Assembly (NCBI RefSeq): GCF_001864895.1
Contig: NZ_MJGO01000034.1
Span: 16,261-80,260, forward strand
Length of the DNA stretch: 64,000 nt
DNA from: Curtobacterium sp. MCBA15_009
GTDB taxonomy: Bacteria; Actinomycetota; Actinomycetes; Actinomycetales; Microbacteriaceae
Direction of reading: 5' to 3'
In this document: piece after piece, positions 16,490-25,511 of the stretch
Layout of the letters: each line of letters begins with the position of its first letter
Position numbering within the stretch: the stretch's first letter is position 1
Position numbers and translations under genes: made by a program
The notes under the pieces: model-generated
Told to the model about the DNA's origin: nothing
The model's input: the letters and a program-made list of their open reading frames with translations, nothing else
Databases searched by the model: none

Positions 16490-18015
16490 CGCACGTCGTC
16501 GACCCCGCCGAAACGTTGGCGGGCTACGAGGTCTGGTTCCTCACCGGATCCCAGGGGCTCTACGGCGAGGAGACCCTGCGCCAGGTCGAGGAGCAGTCAC
16601 GTGCGGTCCACGCGCAGCTCGAGGGCGCGCTCCCGGTCAAGCTCGTCTGGAAGCCCGTGCTCAAGGACGCCGACGGCATCCGCCGGGCGCTCATCGAGGC
16701 GAGCGCCGACGACAAGGTCATCGGCGTGACGACCTGGATGCACACGTTCAGCCCGGCGAAGATGTGGATCGGCGGGCTGCAGGCCCTCACGAAGCCGCTG
16801 CTGCACCTGCACACGCAGGCGAACGTCACGCTGCCGTGGGCGGACATCGACTTCGACTTCATGAACCTCAACCAGGCTGCGCACGGCGACCGCGAGTTCG
16901 GCTACGCCCTCGCCCGCCTCGGCGTCCGGCACGCCACGGCCGTCGGGCACGTCTCCGACCCGCGCGTCGTCTCGCGGGTGGAGAACTGGACGCGCGCCGC
17001 AGCCGGTGCGGCCGCGGTCCGTGAGCTCAAGCTCACGCGCTTCGGCGACAACATGCGCTACGTCGCCGTCACCGAGGGCGACAAGACCGAGGCCGAGATC
17101 GAGCTCGGCGTGCAGGTCAACACGTGGGCGGTGAACGAGCTCGCGGCTGCGGTGGACGCCGCCGCTGCCGACACGGCCGCCGTGGACGAACTCGTCGCCG
17201 TCTACGAGCGCGACTACGACGTCGACCCCTCGCTGCGCAGCGACGGCGGCGACCGTCACGCCGCGCTCCGCGACGGCGCCGCCATCGAGCTCGGTCTCCG
17301 TGCCCTGCTCGCGCAGAACGGCAGTGCTGCGTTCACCACGAACTTCGAGGACCTCGGCACGCTCAAGCAGCTGCCCGGCCTCGCCGTGCAGCGCCTGATG
17401 GCCGACGGCTACGGCTTCGGCGCCGAGGGCGACTGGAAGACGGCGGTGCTGGTCCGCGCGATGAACGTCGCCGGCGCGGGCCTGCCCGGTGGTGCGAGCC
17501 TGATGGAGGACTACACCTACGACCTCACCCCGGGCGCCGAGAAGATCCTCGGTGCGCACATGCTCGAGGTGTCGCCGACGCTCACCACCACGACGCCGAC
17601 GCTCGAGATCCACCCGCTCGGCATCGGCGGCAAGGACGACCCGGTGCGCCTGGTCTTCACCGCCGACGCGGGCGAGGCCGTCGTCGTCGCGCTGTCCGAC
17701 ACCCGCGACGGGTTCCGCCTCACCGCGAACGTCGTCGACGTGGTGCCCCCGACCGCGGCCCTGCCGAACCTGCCCGTCGGCCGCGCCGTCTGGGAGCCCC
17801 GCCCCTCGTTCCCGGTCGCCGCCGAGGCCTGGCTCACCGCCGGTGCCGCCCACCACACCGTCATGACGACCGCCGTCGGCCTGCAGGTCGTCGAGGACCT
17901 GGCGACCATGGTCGGCACCGAGTTCCTGGTCATCGACGAGCACACCACCGCCCGCGGGTTCCGCGACGAGCTGCGCCTGCAGCAGACGTGGCACCGTCTC
18001 GACCGGGGGTTCTAG
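16486..18015 (+). CDS. araA: L-arabinose isomerase
   Basis: A 509-residue isomerase converting L-arabinose to L-ribulose, the first intracellular step. The N-terminus [18 protein letters not shown] and the stretch [15 protein letters not shown] are highly characteristic, and length matches the usual 500 or so residues. ATG 16486 overlaps the araD stop (ATGA). Third gene of the operon, and its presence settles the pathway assignment of the two genes before it. Confidence 0.97.
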   Translation: MTHVVDPAETLAGYEVWFLTGSQGLYGEETLRQVEEQSRAVHAQLEGALPVKLVWKPVLKDADGIRRALIEASADDKVIGVTTWMHTFSPAKMWIGGLQALTKPLLHLHTQANVTLPWADIDFDFMNLNQAAHGDREFGYALARLGVRHATAVGHVSDPRVVSRVENWTRAAAGAAAVRELKLTRFGDNMRYVAVTEGDKTEAEIELGVQVNTWAVNELAAAVDAAAADTAAVDELVAVYERDYDVDPSLRSDGGDRHAALRDGAAIELGLRALLAQNGSAAFTTNFEDLGTLKQLPGLAVQRLMADGYGFGAEGDWKTAVLVRAMNVAGAGLPGGASLMEDYTYDLTPGAEKILGAHMLEVSPTLTTTTPTLEIHPLGIGGKDDPVRLVFTADAGEAVVVALSDTRDGFRLTANVVDVVPPTAALPNLPVGRAVWEPRPSFPVAAEAWLTAGAAHHTVMTTAVGLQVVEDLATMVGTEFLVIDEHTTARGFRDELRLQQTWHRLDRGF

Positions 18016-18018
18016 ACC

Positions 18019-19272
18019 GTGGCGGCGCGCACGAACTGGGCCGGCAACGTCGTCTACCGGGCGTCGGCGCTGGCCCGGCCGAGCACGGTCGACGAGCTCC
18101 AGCAGCTCGTCGCGACGACCCCGCGCCTGACGGCGCTCGGGTCGCGGCACTCGTTCAGCACGATCGCCGACACCGACGCCGACCAGGTGACGCTCAGCGA
18201 CCTGCCGCCGCTGTTCGAGATCGACACCGACCGCCGGGTCGTGCGCGTGGCCGCCGGTTCGACGCACAGCCAGGTGGCGGCCGGTCTGGAGGCCCGTGGC
18301 TGGGCACTCGGGAACCTCGCCTCCCTGCCGCACATCTCCACGGCCGGGGCCGTCGCCACCGGCACGCACGGCTCCGGCACCCGGAACCCGTCCCTCGCGC
18401 AGGCGGTGGTCGGCCTCGACGTGGTCCGTGCCGACGGCTCGCTCGCACGCGTGGACGCCGCGACCCCGGACGACGCCCTCGACGTGCACCGTGTGGCGCT
18501 CGGCGCGCTCGGCGTCGTCACCGCGGTCGAGCTCGCGATCGAACCGACGTTCCACGTCGCCACGACCGTCTCGCTCGACCTGCCGTGGGACGCGGTGCTC
18601 GAGCACTTCGACGTCGTCGTCGCCGACGGCTACTCGGTGTCGCTGTTCACCTCGTTCGACGACCGCGGCGCCCGGCAGGTCTGGGTGAAGCACCGCCTGG
18701 GCGAGACCGCGCCGACGGTCGACCTCGTCGCCCTCGGTGCGCGCCCGGCCGACGGTCCGGTGCACCCGGGCGAGAACGACCCGGCCGGCGTCACCGAGCA
18801 GGGCGGCGTGCCCGGCCCGTGGTCCGAGCGCCTGCCGCACTTCCGGTCCTCGTTCACACCGTCGACGGGGGCGGAGATCCAGGCGGAGTACCTGGTCCCC
18901 GCGGGCTCGGCGGTCGCGGCGCTGCAGGCGCTCCGGCCGCTGCGGTCGGTGTTCGAGCCGATCCTCATCGCGGCGGAGGTCCGCACCATCGCGCCCGACA
19001 CGGCCTGGCTCGCGCCGTCGTCCGGCCGGCAGTCGGTCGGGCTGCACTTCACCTTCCGCCGGGACGCCGACGCGGTAGCGGCAGCGGTCGAGCGGATCGA
19101 GGACGTGCTCGCGCCCTTCGACCCGCGGCCGCACTGGGGCAAGGTCGCCGCGATGGACCCGGAACGGCTGCACGCGGCCTACCCGCGCCTGTCGGACTTC
19201 GCGGCGGTCGCGCGGGACCTCGACCCGACGGGACGCTTCCGCAACGCCTACCTGGCGCGTGTCCTGGCCTGA
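18019..19272 (+). CDS. FAD-dependent alditol/aldonolactone oxidase-like protein
   Basis: A 417-residue protein of the VAO flavoprotein family, similar in length and layout to Streptomyces alditol oxidase. The FAD-binding domain has GSRHSFSTIADT with His44 in the place of the flavin-linked histidine, and TGTHGSGTRNPSLA. The C-terminal domain matches the ALO group (HWGKV near the end). Such enzymes oxidise sugar alcohols (xylitol, sorbitol) or sugar lactones with O2. GTG 18019 starts 3 bp after the araA stop, so it is part of the arabinose operon, which suggests a pentitol or arabinonolactone substrate. Confidence 0.85.
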   Translation: MAARTNWAGNVVYRASALARPSTVDELQQLVATTPRLTALGSRHSFSTIADTDADQVTLSDLPPLFEIDTDRRVVRVAAGSTHSQVAAGLEARGWALGNLASLPHISTAGAVATGTHGSGTRNPSLAQAVVGLDVVRADGSLARVDAATPDDALDVHRVALGALGVVTAVELAIEPTFHVATTVSLDLPWDAVLEHFDVVVADGYSVSLFTSFDDRGARQVWVKHRLGETAPTVDLVALGARPADGPVHPGENDPAGVTEQGGVPGPWSERLPHFRSSFTPSTGAEIQAEYLVPAGSAVAALQALRPLRSVFEPILIAAEVRTIAPDTAWLAPSSGRQSVGLHFTFRRDADAVAAAVERIEDVLAPFDPRPHWGKVAAMDPERLHAAYPRLSDFAAVARDLDPTGRFRNAYLARVLA

Positions 19273-19340
19273 ACCCGGTCGACCGGCGCTGCTCACAGGC
19301 GCTTCGGATGGCTTGCCGGGCTGATCCACCGGGGCGTTGC

Positions 19341-19363
19341 TGAGCGTTCACATGTGCGAACGC
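19341..19363 (+). promoter_or_regulatory. Operator-like inverted repeat before an uncharacterised gene
   Basis: TGAGCGTTCACA (19341-19352) matches the arabinose operator core at all but one position of the palindrome. It overlaps a second inverted repeat with arms GCGTTC (19344-19349) and GAACGC (19358-19363). It could be a weak LacI site or an operator for another factor. Confidence 0.35.
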
Positions 19364-19375
19364 AAAGGTCGGTGC

Positions 19376-20245
19376 ATGGCGAACCTCAACCGCATCATCG
19401 GCATGGCCGGCAAGGTCATCGACAAGCAGCTGCAGAAGCGCGGGAACGGCGGGCACGGCGCACCCGGCGCCGGCTCGGGGCGTGGGGGGACCGACTGGCG
19501 CGACGTCGTCCGGAGCGCCGCGGACCGGCTGACCGGCGACGAGCGCGACCGGCAGGCGCAGCGGCCGGCGGACCCGTTCGGGCAGCAGCAGCACGGGCAG
19601 CAGCAGTCCGGGCAGCGGCCGGTCGCGCAGCCGCGGCGGGGACCGGCCGACCCGGACGCCGTCGCGATCGCCAAGTACGACTACCTGCTCCGCACCGCCC
19701 CGCCGGAGCAGCTCGAGCAGGTCCACCACGACGCCTTCGCGCGGCTGACCCCCGCGCAGCGGCAGCAGATCCGGGACCGGCTGAACTCCGAGCTCCCGCC
19801 GCACGAGCACCTGCGTGACGACTCCGCCGGTGGCATGGCCCGGGCGATGACCCGCGGCGAGGTCGCCCAGCCGGGGTTGGTCCGCCGTGTCCTCGGTGGC
19901 GGATCGGCCGGGGGCGGCCGCGGCGGCCGCGGCGGCGCGTTCGTCGGCGGCGCGGCGGTCGGCGCCGGGGCGATGGCGCTCGGTGGCCTCGGGGCCGCCG
20001 TAGCGGGCGGTGCCGTGCTGAGCGCTGCAGCGAGGCCGGTGCTCGCCCAAGCCGCGGACCTCGGCGTCGACTTCGACGGCATCGCGTCCGGCCTCGGCGA
20101 CCTCGGTGCCGCGGACCTCGGTGCCGCGGACCTCGGTGGCGCGTTCGAGGGGGTCGCCGGCGAGGGCGAGCAGCTCCTCGGCGGGTTCGGCGAGCAGGCG
20201 TCGGACCTCGGCAACGACTTCCTCGGCGGCCTGTTCGACCGCTGA
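19376..20245 (+). CDS. Uncharacterised protein with Gln-rich and Gly/Ala-rich regions
   Basis: Not recognised as a characterised family. The 289-residue protein has an N-terminal MANLNRIIGMAGKVIDKQ, a Gln/Pro-rich linker (about residues 60-95), a charged helical block (AIAKYDYLLRTAPPEQLEQVHHDAFARLTPAQRQQ), then a Gly/Arg stretch and a Gly/Ala hydrophobic segment (FVGGAAVGAGAMALGGLGAAVAGGAV) that could cross or enter a membrane. The tail is Asp/Gly-rich with repeated LGAADLG. ATG 19376 follows AAAGG. Genes of this type are sometimes labelled cation-transporting ATPase, but no ATPase motif is present. Confidence 0.75.
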   Translation: MANLNRIIGMAGKVIDKQLQKRGNGGHGAPGAGSGRGGTDWRDVVRSAADRLTGDERDRQAQRPADPFGQQQHGQQQSGQRPVAQPRRGPADPDAVAIAKYDYLLRTAPPEQLEQVHHDAFARLTPAQRQQIRDRLNSELPPHEHLRDDSAGGMARAMTRGEVAQPGLVRRVLGGGSAGGGRGGRGGAFVGGAAVGAGAMALGGLGAAVAGGAVLSAAARPVLAQAADLGVDFDGIASGLGDLGAADLGAADLGGAFEGVAGEGEQLLGGFGEQASDLGNDFLGGLFDR

Positions 20246-20365
20246 GCGAGCCGCACCGGTCGTCCGGACCACGGCCGGGGCCGCGCGTCGTGGCACCACC
20301 ACGGGGGCGTGTGCGCCGACCGGTCGCCCCCGTAGTGTCGTCGACGGCAACGGAGGGGGAGCACA

Positions 20366-20890
20366 GTGACGCTGCCGATCGCCGGGTGGTACCCGGACCC
20401 GCAGGACCCGCAGCGCACGCGGTGGTGGGACGGTACCCGTTGGGGTGCCCAGGCGCCCGCGCCGGTCGTCCCGGTCCCGCCGCCGACCCCGGTGGTGACC
20501 GCACCCGCCCCGGCCTGGACCCCCGCGCCCGTGTGGGAGCAGGCACCGCGGCCGCCGGCGCCGTCCGCGTACCGGTCCGTCCCGATCGCTGCGGCCGCAC
20601 CGGTCCTCACCGGGCGCAAGGCCCGGATCGCGAAGGACCGCGCGACCCGTGCGATCAACCCGTACGGCTACGCCGGCCTCGTCCTCGCGCTCCTCGCCTT
20701 CATCGTGAACGTGTTCGCGATCCCCGGGATCCTCGGCCTCGTCTTCGGCGCGATCGGCCTGGCCCGTGCCGGCCAGCTCACCGGTCAGCGGATCACCGGC
20801 TTCGGGGTCTCACTCGCCGCGATCATCCTCGGGCTCGTGGCGTCGGTGTTCTTCGCCGTCCGCATGGCGCAGGTGGCCGCGCTGCTGTGA
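20366..20890 (+). CDS. DUF2510/DUF4190-type membrane protein
   Basis: A 174-residue protein starting with AGWYPDPQDPQRTRWWDGTRW, the DUF2510 signature of actinobacterial membrane proteins. A Pro/Ala-rich linker follows, and then two transmembrane helices (about residues 98-125 and 140-170) of DUF4190 type with the NPYGYAGLVLAL start. Function unknown, probably cell-envelope related. GTG 20366 is preceded by GGAGGGGGAG, so this gene has a leader, unlike many neighbours. Confidence 0.85.
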   Translation: MTLPIAGWYPDPQDPQRTRWWDGTRWGAQAPAPVVPVPPPTPVVTAPAPAWTPAPVWEQAPRPPAPSAYRSVPIAAAAPVLTGRKARIAKDRATRAINPYGYAGLVLALLAFIVNVFAIPGILGLVFGAIGLARAGQLTGQRITGFGVSLAAIILGLVASVFFAVRMAQVAALL

Positions 20891-20924
20891 CGGGCGGGAG
20901 CGGCGCAGGACACCCGCGTCGGTC

Positions 20925-21881
20925 TCACTCTCGGGCGCTCATCGCGTCGCCGACCGTGCTCCGGTAGTACAGCACCGCGCGCCCGTAGCGCGTCCGGTTG
21001 AGCAGGCCACCCCGTTCCATCACGCGCAGGTGCTGGTTGACGGCCGAGGTCGACACCCCGAAGCGCACCGCGAGGTCGGTCGACGACGCCGGTTCGCCCA
21101 GGGCGTCGAGCAGCGCCGCCCGGGTCGCACCGAGCAGGTCGCGGACGGCGCCGGCGTCCGGGTGCGGGGACGTCGACCACATCGCGCCCTGTCCCCGCGC
21201 CGGGTACATCACGGTCGGGGGCTGGTCGTCGTCGATCGGCACCGACGCCCGGACGACGAAGACCGACGGCACGAGCGTGAGCCCCTCGCCGGCGACCGGT
21301 CGGTCCCGCGCGATCGGACTGCTCAGGCGGACGTCGAGCAGCCGGCCGTCGTACCGGACGGCGTCGGACAACCCGCCGAGCACCGCCCCGATGCCGGCGT
21401 GTGCGGCGGTCCGGGCCCGGTGCGTGATGTCGGACTGCATGACGGCGCGCATGCGCGGCCAGTACGGGGCGAAGCAGAGCTCCCACGTCGTCGCGAGCGC
21501 CTGCTGCAGGCGGCCGACCACGGCATCGTGCCGACCGGTGAACACCGCCGGCACCGTCCCGTGCACGCGTTCCAAGTCGGCGTGCAGGCGCCCGCGGGTG
21601 ATCCGGCCGAGCGCCGCGAGCTCGTCGTCGATCGAGGTCAGGGCCGACGCCGGACGAGGGTTGACGAAGTCCGCGACCCAGCGCCGGTCGTCGACCAGGC
21701 CGAGCAGGACCTCGTGGTCGAGCAGGGGCCGCACGGCGGCGATCCGGTCGAGCCACGGACGTTGCAGCGGGTACCGGTCCGGCGCACGGAAGGCACGGAG
21801 CCCGAGCCCGAGCTCGGACAACGGCGAGATGCCGAACCGGATCGACGAGACGTCGGCGGGTTCCAGGCGGTACCGGATCAT
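20925..21881 (-). CDS. ArsR-type winged-helix regulator with large N-terminal domain
   Basis: A 318-residue regulator. The last 80 residues or so form an ArsR-like winged helix (LLDALGEPASSTDLAVRFGVSTSAVNQHLRVMERGGLLNRTRYGRAVLYYRS). The 230-residue N-terminal part is typical of the DUF5937 type of actinobacterial transcription factors and may bind a ligand. No metal-binding Cys cluster is visible. ATG 21881 lies 8 nt after a TAGCGT -10, so the mRNA is probably leaderless. It is divergent from an MFS transporter with 56 bp between starts and probably controls it. Confidence 0.85.
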   Translation of the reverse strand: MIRYRLEPADVSSIRFGISPLSELGLGLRAFRAPDRYPLQRPWLDRIAAVRPLLDHEVLLGLVDDRRWVADFVNPRPASALTSIDDELAALGRITRGRLHADLERVHGTVPAVFTGRHDAVVGRLQQALATTWELCFAPYWPRMRAVMQSDITHRARTAAHAGIGAVLGGLSDAVRYDGRLLDVRLSSPIARDRPVAGEGLTLVPSVFVVRASVPIDDDQPPTVMYPARGQGAMWSTSPHPDAGAVRDLLGATRAALLDALGEPASSTDLAVRFGVSTSAVNQHLRVMERGGLLNRTRYGRAVLYYRSTVGDAMSARE

Positions 21882-21937
21882 GAAGCCCCACGCTACATCG
21901 GTTGTCGCGGGTCGACGGGTGCTGGGAGAACTGGACC

Positions 21938-23236
21938 GTGAGCAGCGCCACCGAACCACTCGTCCCGATCCGCACCCTGGTCCGGCAGGATGCCACCCTG
22001 CGACGGCTGCTCATCGTGACGCTCGTCGACACCCTCGGCCGCGGCGCCTTCTTCACCCTCACAACGCTCTACCTGACGACCGTCGTGGGGATCGCGCCGG
22101 TCGCGGTCGGCCTCGGACTGACGGTCGCCGGAGCGGTCGGGGTGGCCGCCTCGCTCGTCTTCGGGCACCTGGCCGACCGGTTCAGCTCGCGGCGGATGCT
22201 CGTGTGGCTGCACCTCGTGCAGGGCCTCGCACTCGTCGGCTACGTCCTCGTGCACGACCTGCCGACCCTGGTGCTCACCGCCTCGATCGCCCTGTTCGCA
22301 CAGCAGGGCGGCAGCTCGGTCCGGTCGGCGGCGGTCGGCCGGGCCTTCCCGGGTGCGGAGCGCGTCCGGGTGCGCGCGACGATGCGCACCGTGACGAACA
22401 TCGGCATCGGCGTCGGCACGGCGGTGGCGGCGATCCCGTTGGCGATCGGCACGGGTGAGGCGTACCGGGTGTCGATGGTCGCCGCGGGCGTGCTCTTCGT
22501 CACGTCGGCGTTCCTGGTGCTCGGCCTGCCCGCGTCCCGGACGGACGCGGCACCCGCCGGCCGCACCGACACGGGCACGATCGTGGTGCAGCCGCTCGAC
22601 GGACGCAGCCCCTACCGCGACGTGCGCTTCCTGGTCGTCACCGCCCTGACCGGGGTGTTCGGCATCCAGTTCGGCCTGTTCGAGGTCGCCGTCCCGCTCT
22701 GGGTCGTCCAGCACACCGTCGCACCGGACGTGCTCGTGTCGCCGCTGCTGCTCGTGAACACCGTCGCGGTCGTGCTCCTGCAGGTCCGGATGAGCCGTGG
22801 GACGGACAGCGTCGCCGGGGCCGGTCGTGTGATGCGTCACGCCGGGTGGCTGATGGCGCTCGCCTGCCTGCTCTGGGCGGCGGCCGGGTGGGTGCACGGC
22901 GACGACTGGCGGCCGGTCGCGATCGCAGCGGGTGTCCTCGTGCTCGCGGCGGTCGTGCACTCGCTGGCCGAGATCACGTCGAGCGCCGCCGGGTGGGCGC
23001 TGAGCTTCGAGCTCGCGCCCGCCGACCGCGTCGGTGCGTACCAGGGCGTCTACGGCACGGGCTACGCGCTCGGGGCGATGGTCGCCCCGACGGTCGTCAC
23101 GGTCACGGCGATCGACCTCGGGACGCCGGGGTGGGCGGTGCTCGCGGTCGGCTTCCTCGCCGCGGCGCTCGGCATCACCGCGGTCGCGCGGCGCGCAGCT
23201 CGTGCCGACGCTGTCCACGTCGACCCCGTCGGCTGA
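21938..23236 (+). CDS. MFS transporter
   Basis: A 432-residue major facilitator with twelve predicted helices, starting VSSATEPLVPIRTLVRQD and carrying the loop 2-3 motif as FGHLADRFSSRRM (GxxxDRxxRR-like). Such single-component pumps export drugs or metabolites. Substrate unknown. GTG 21938 follows GGGAG at 9 bp. The divergent ArsR-type regulator is the likely controller. It ends 12 bp before a convergent gene. Confidence 0.9.
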   Translation: MSSATEPLVPIRTLVRQDATLRRLLIVTLVDTLGRGAFFTLTTLYLTTVVGIAPVAVGLGLTVAGAVGVAASLVFGHLADRFSSRRMLVWLHLVQGLALVGYVLVHDLPTLVLTASIALFAQQGGSSVRSAAVGRAFPGAERVRVRATMRTVTNIGIGVGTAVAAIPLAIGTGEAYRVSMVAAGVLFVTSAFLVLGLPASRTDAAPAGRTDTGTIVVQPLDGRSPYRDVRFLVVTALTGVFGIQFGLFEVAVPLWVVQHTVAPDVLVSPLLLVNTVAVVLLQVRMSRGTDSVAGAGRVMRHAGWLMALACLLWAAAGWVHGDDWRPVAIAAGVLVLAAVVHSLAEITSSAAGWALSFELAPADRVGAYQGVYGTGYALGAMVAPTVVTVTAIDLGTPGWAVLAVGFLAAALGITAVARRAARADAVHVDPVG

Positions 23237-23248
23237 GCGGGAGAGGCC

Positions 23249-23734
23249 TCAGCGACGCTCCTGAGCCGGGCGGGACCCGGCCTGCACGAGCCGGTAGGAC
23301 GCACCGTCGGCGGTCCGCTCGAGCACACCGAGGTCGACGGCGTCGCGGCGGACGAGTGCGACGTCCTCGGCGACCATCGCGATCGCGGCGTTCAGCACCG
23401 GCTCCGGCACGGCGCGTGCGGGTCCGAGTCGGGCGAACACGAGCTCGACGATCCGGATCGACAGCGAGTGCCGCTCGTCGGCCCGCAGCGGCATCCGGCC
23501 GATCCGGTCGAACTCGAGCAGCGCCGCAGGCCCCTGCAGGTCGCGCAGGTCCTGCGCCGTCCGGCCGAGCGCGGCACCGTCCGGGCCGTCCTCGCCCAAC
23601 CAGTCGAAGGCCGCGATCGCGGCGCGGGTCCGGTCGTCGAGTTCCGCGCCCCCGACCACCGCGGCGCGCAGCGTCGGGCTCGCCAGGACCGCGACGGCCT
23701 GCCGGGCCCGGGCGAGCGACCCGGCGGCGTCCAT
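23249..23734 (-). CDS. DUF2087-domain protein
   Basis: A 161-residue soluble protein whose C-terminal half (RMPLRADERHSLSIRIVELVF... LVRRDAVDLGVLERTADGASYRLV) matches the DUF2087 pattern, a small domain often found alone or with helix-turn-helix modules. The N-terminal half is Ala-rich and helical. Its ATG forms TGATG with the acetyltransferase stop, so the two are co-translated. A regulatory role is possible but not shown. Confidence 0.8.
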   Translation of the reverse strand: MDAAGSLARARQAVAVLASPTLRAAVVGGAELDDRTRAAIAAFDWLGEDGPDGAALGRTAQDLRDLQGPAALLEFDRIGRMPLRADERHSLSIRIVELVFARLGPARAVPEPVLNAAIAMVAEDVALVRRDAVDLGVLERTADGASYRLVQAGSRPAQERR

Positions 23735-25056
23735 CAGAAGTACGTGATCCCGTGCGGCGTGCGCGGCGGGGTGAGCATCGCGCGGAGCAACTGGACCGCC
23801 GCGGGGTCGGCGGCCTGCACGAGACCGGCGGCCGCGAGCGTGACGGGGGAGACCGACCCGATGAGCAGCGCGCCGAGCTCGGCGACGTCGAGCCGGACGT
23901 CGGCCGCGGCCACGTCGACGTCGTCGGCCAGGCGCGTGACGGATCCCGTGCCCGACGTCACGTCGAGGCGGTACGTGCCGGTGGTGAAGCCGAGCGCGTC
24001 GCTGACCCCGAGGGTGAGCGAGCCGTCGACGGCGAACGGTCGCGACGCGAGCACCGCCGCCACGTCGAGCACGCGGAGCCAGACGTGGTCCTCCTCGTGG
24101 TCGACGTCGTACGCGCGGTTGTCCCCGAGGGCGGCGACGATCGGGTCGTCGAGGCGCGACCGGTTGTACCGGACGACGTCGTTCAGGTCGACGGAGAGCA
24201 GGAACTCCCACAGCGCGGTGTACGCCCGGTCGTCCGTGTACACGAGGTCGACGACCTCGACCGTGGTGTCGGCGCCGCGTTCCTCCTTCACGCGCCAGGT
24301 GACGTAGCCGTCGAGCTCGTCGGAGCCCTCGGCCCGGTGCACCGCGGCCCGGACGTCGTGCACCGGCTTGCCGTCCTGCCCGCGCAGCCCGAACACGATC
24401 GGCCAGGTGCTGCGGTTGCGGACCATCGAGCCCGGCGTGCGCGCGTGGAAGCGGTCGAACAGCTCGCGGCCGGGGCCGTCGGCGAGCCACTCGGGCGTGA
24501 CGACGGCGACGGAGCCGGTCGCGGGGACGAGCAGGGGCAGGGCGCGCTCGCGGCGGACGTGCACGGCGCGCTCGCGGATCGCACTGCCGAAGCCGAAGCG
24601 GCGGTAGATGGTGCCCTCGGACGCGGTGAGGGACGCCACCGCGTAGCCCTCGGCGGCGCCGCGCTCGAGCGCGTGCGTCATCATCCGGCGCAGGATGCCG
24701 CGGCGGCGCTCGGTCGGGCGGACGGTCACGGCGGAGATCGCCTGCGTCTCGACCGACGAGCCGTCGCCCCAGCTCAGGGCCTTGGGGAACCACGTGAAGG
24801 TGCCGGCCGGCCAGGTCTCGTCCACGGAGCCGGGGAAGGGCTCGCGCACGTACACGCCGAGGAAGGTCTCCCCGTCGGCGATGAAGTCCGCTGCCATGCG
24901 CGCCGCGCCCTCGGCGTCGGGGTGCGCTTCGTGGAAGCCGAGCCCGACGGCGCGCATCCACGCTTCCGTCTCGGCGGTCGGCGCCCCCTGGTCGTCGGTG
25001 CTCGGCGCGAACTCGCGCAGGTCGTAGCGGTCGTCGAATGCGTCGTTGCTGGCCAC
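23734..25056 (-). CDS. Eis-type GNAT N-acetyltransferase
   Basis: A 440-residue protein with the Eis architecture: an N-terminal GNAT domain with the acetyl-CoA loop VTVRPTERRRGILRRMM and GFGSAIRERAV, a second GNAT fold, and a sterol-carrier-like C-terminal domain ending in an aromatic residue (ITYF), whose carboxylate acts as general base in the family. Eis enzymes acetylate amino groups of aminoglycosides and other amines. A physiological substrate is not evident. GTG 25056 follows TAGGGT by six bases, a leaderless layout. Coupled to the DUF2087 gene. Confidence 0.88.
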   Translation of the reverse strand: MASNDAFDDRYDLREFAPSTDDQGAPTAETEAWMRAVGLGFHEAHPDAEGAARMAADFIADGETFLGVYVREPFPGSVDETWPAGTFTWFPKALSWGDGSSVETQAISAVTVRPTERRRGILRRMMTHALERGAAEGYAVASLTASEGTIYRRFGFGSAIRERAVHVRRERALPLLVPATGSVAVVTPEWLADGPGRELFDRFHARTPGSMVRNRSTWPIVFGLRGQDGKPVHDVRAAVHRAEGSDELDGYVTWRVKEERGADTTVEVVDLVYTDDRAYTALWEFLLSVDLNDVVRYNRSRLDDPIVAALGDNRAYDVDHEEDHVWLRVLDVAAVLASRPFAVDGSLTLGVSDALGFTTGTYRLDVTSGTGSVTRLADDVDVAAADVRLDVAELGALLIGSVSPVTLAAAGLVQAADPAAVQLLRAMLTPPRTPHGITYF

Positions 25057-25074
25057 GACCCGACCCTACCGGGG

Positions 25075-25119
25075 TTGACGGCGCGGATGGGTGGTCGTAC
25101 TGTAATGGTGTACATACAC
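25075..25119 (+). promoter_or_regulatory. Promoter with overlapping operator of the GntR/ABC operon
   Basis: TTGACG (25075-25080) and TACTGT (25098-25103) have ideal 17-bp spacing. GTGTACATACAC (25108-25119) is an inverted repeat with arms GTGTA and TACAC placed on the start point. YtrA-type GntR proteins autoregulate through such sites. A ribosome-binding site AGGGAGG follows at 25127-25133. Confidence 0.75.
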
Positions 25120-25136
25120 AGTTGTCAGGGAGGAAC

Positions 25137-25511
25137 GTGCGGATCATCCTGTCGAGCACCAGTTCGGTGCCGATGTACGAACAGATCAAGACCCAGGTCC
25201 GCAACGCCGTGCACGCGGGGGAGCTCACCGAGGGGGCGCTGCTCCCGTCGCTCCGCCAGCTCGCCCTGGAACTGCGGGTCAGCGTCATCACCGTGACCCG
25301 CGCCTACAACGACCTCGTGGCCGAAGGGCTCGTCCGCAACGAACACGGACGCGGCTTCGTCGTCCGCGCGGTCGACGCCGACCAGGCCGACAGCGCCCTG
25401 GCGGCACGACTCGACACCGCCACCGCGGAACTCGTGTCCGCGGCCCGGGCGGCCCGCCTCACCATCGACGACATCCGACGGAAGGTCGAAGACGCATGGA
25501 AGCAGCACTGA
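25137..25511 (+). CDS. GntR-family regulator, YtrA subfamily
   Basis: A 124-residue short GntR protein: a winged helix (PMYEQIKTQVRNAVHAGEL ... LPSLRQLALELRVSVITVTRAYNDLVAEGLV) with only a short helical tail and no effector domain, as in YtrA regulators of envelope-antibiotic-responsive ABC operons. GTG 25137 follows AGGGAGG. Its end overlaps the ABC ATPase gene by 16 bp. It probably represses its own operon at 25108-25119. Confidence 0.9.
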   Translation: MRIILSSTSSVPMYEQIKTQVRNAVHAGELTEGALLPSLRQLALELRVSVITVTRAYNDLVAEGLVRNEHGRGFVVRAVDADQADSALAARLDTATAELVSAARAARLTIDDIRRKVEDAWKQH

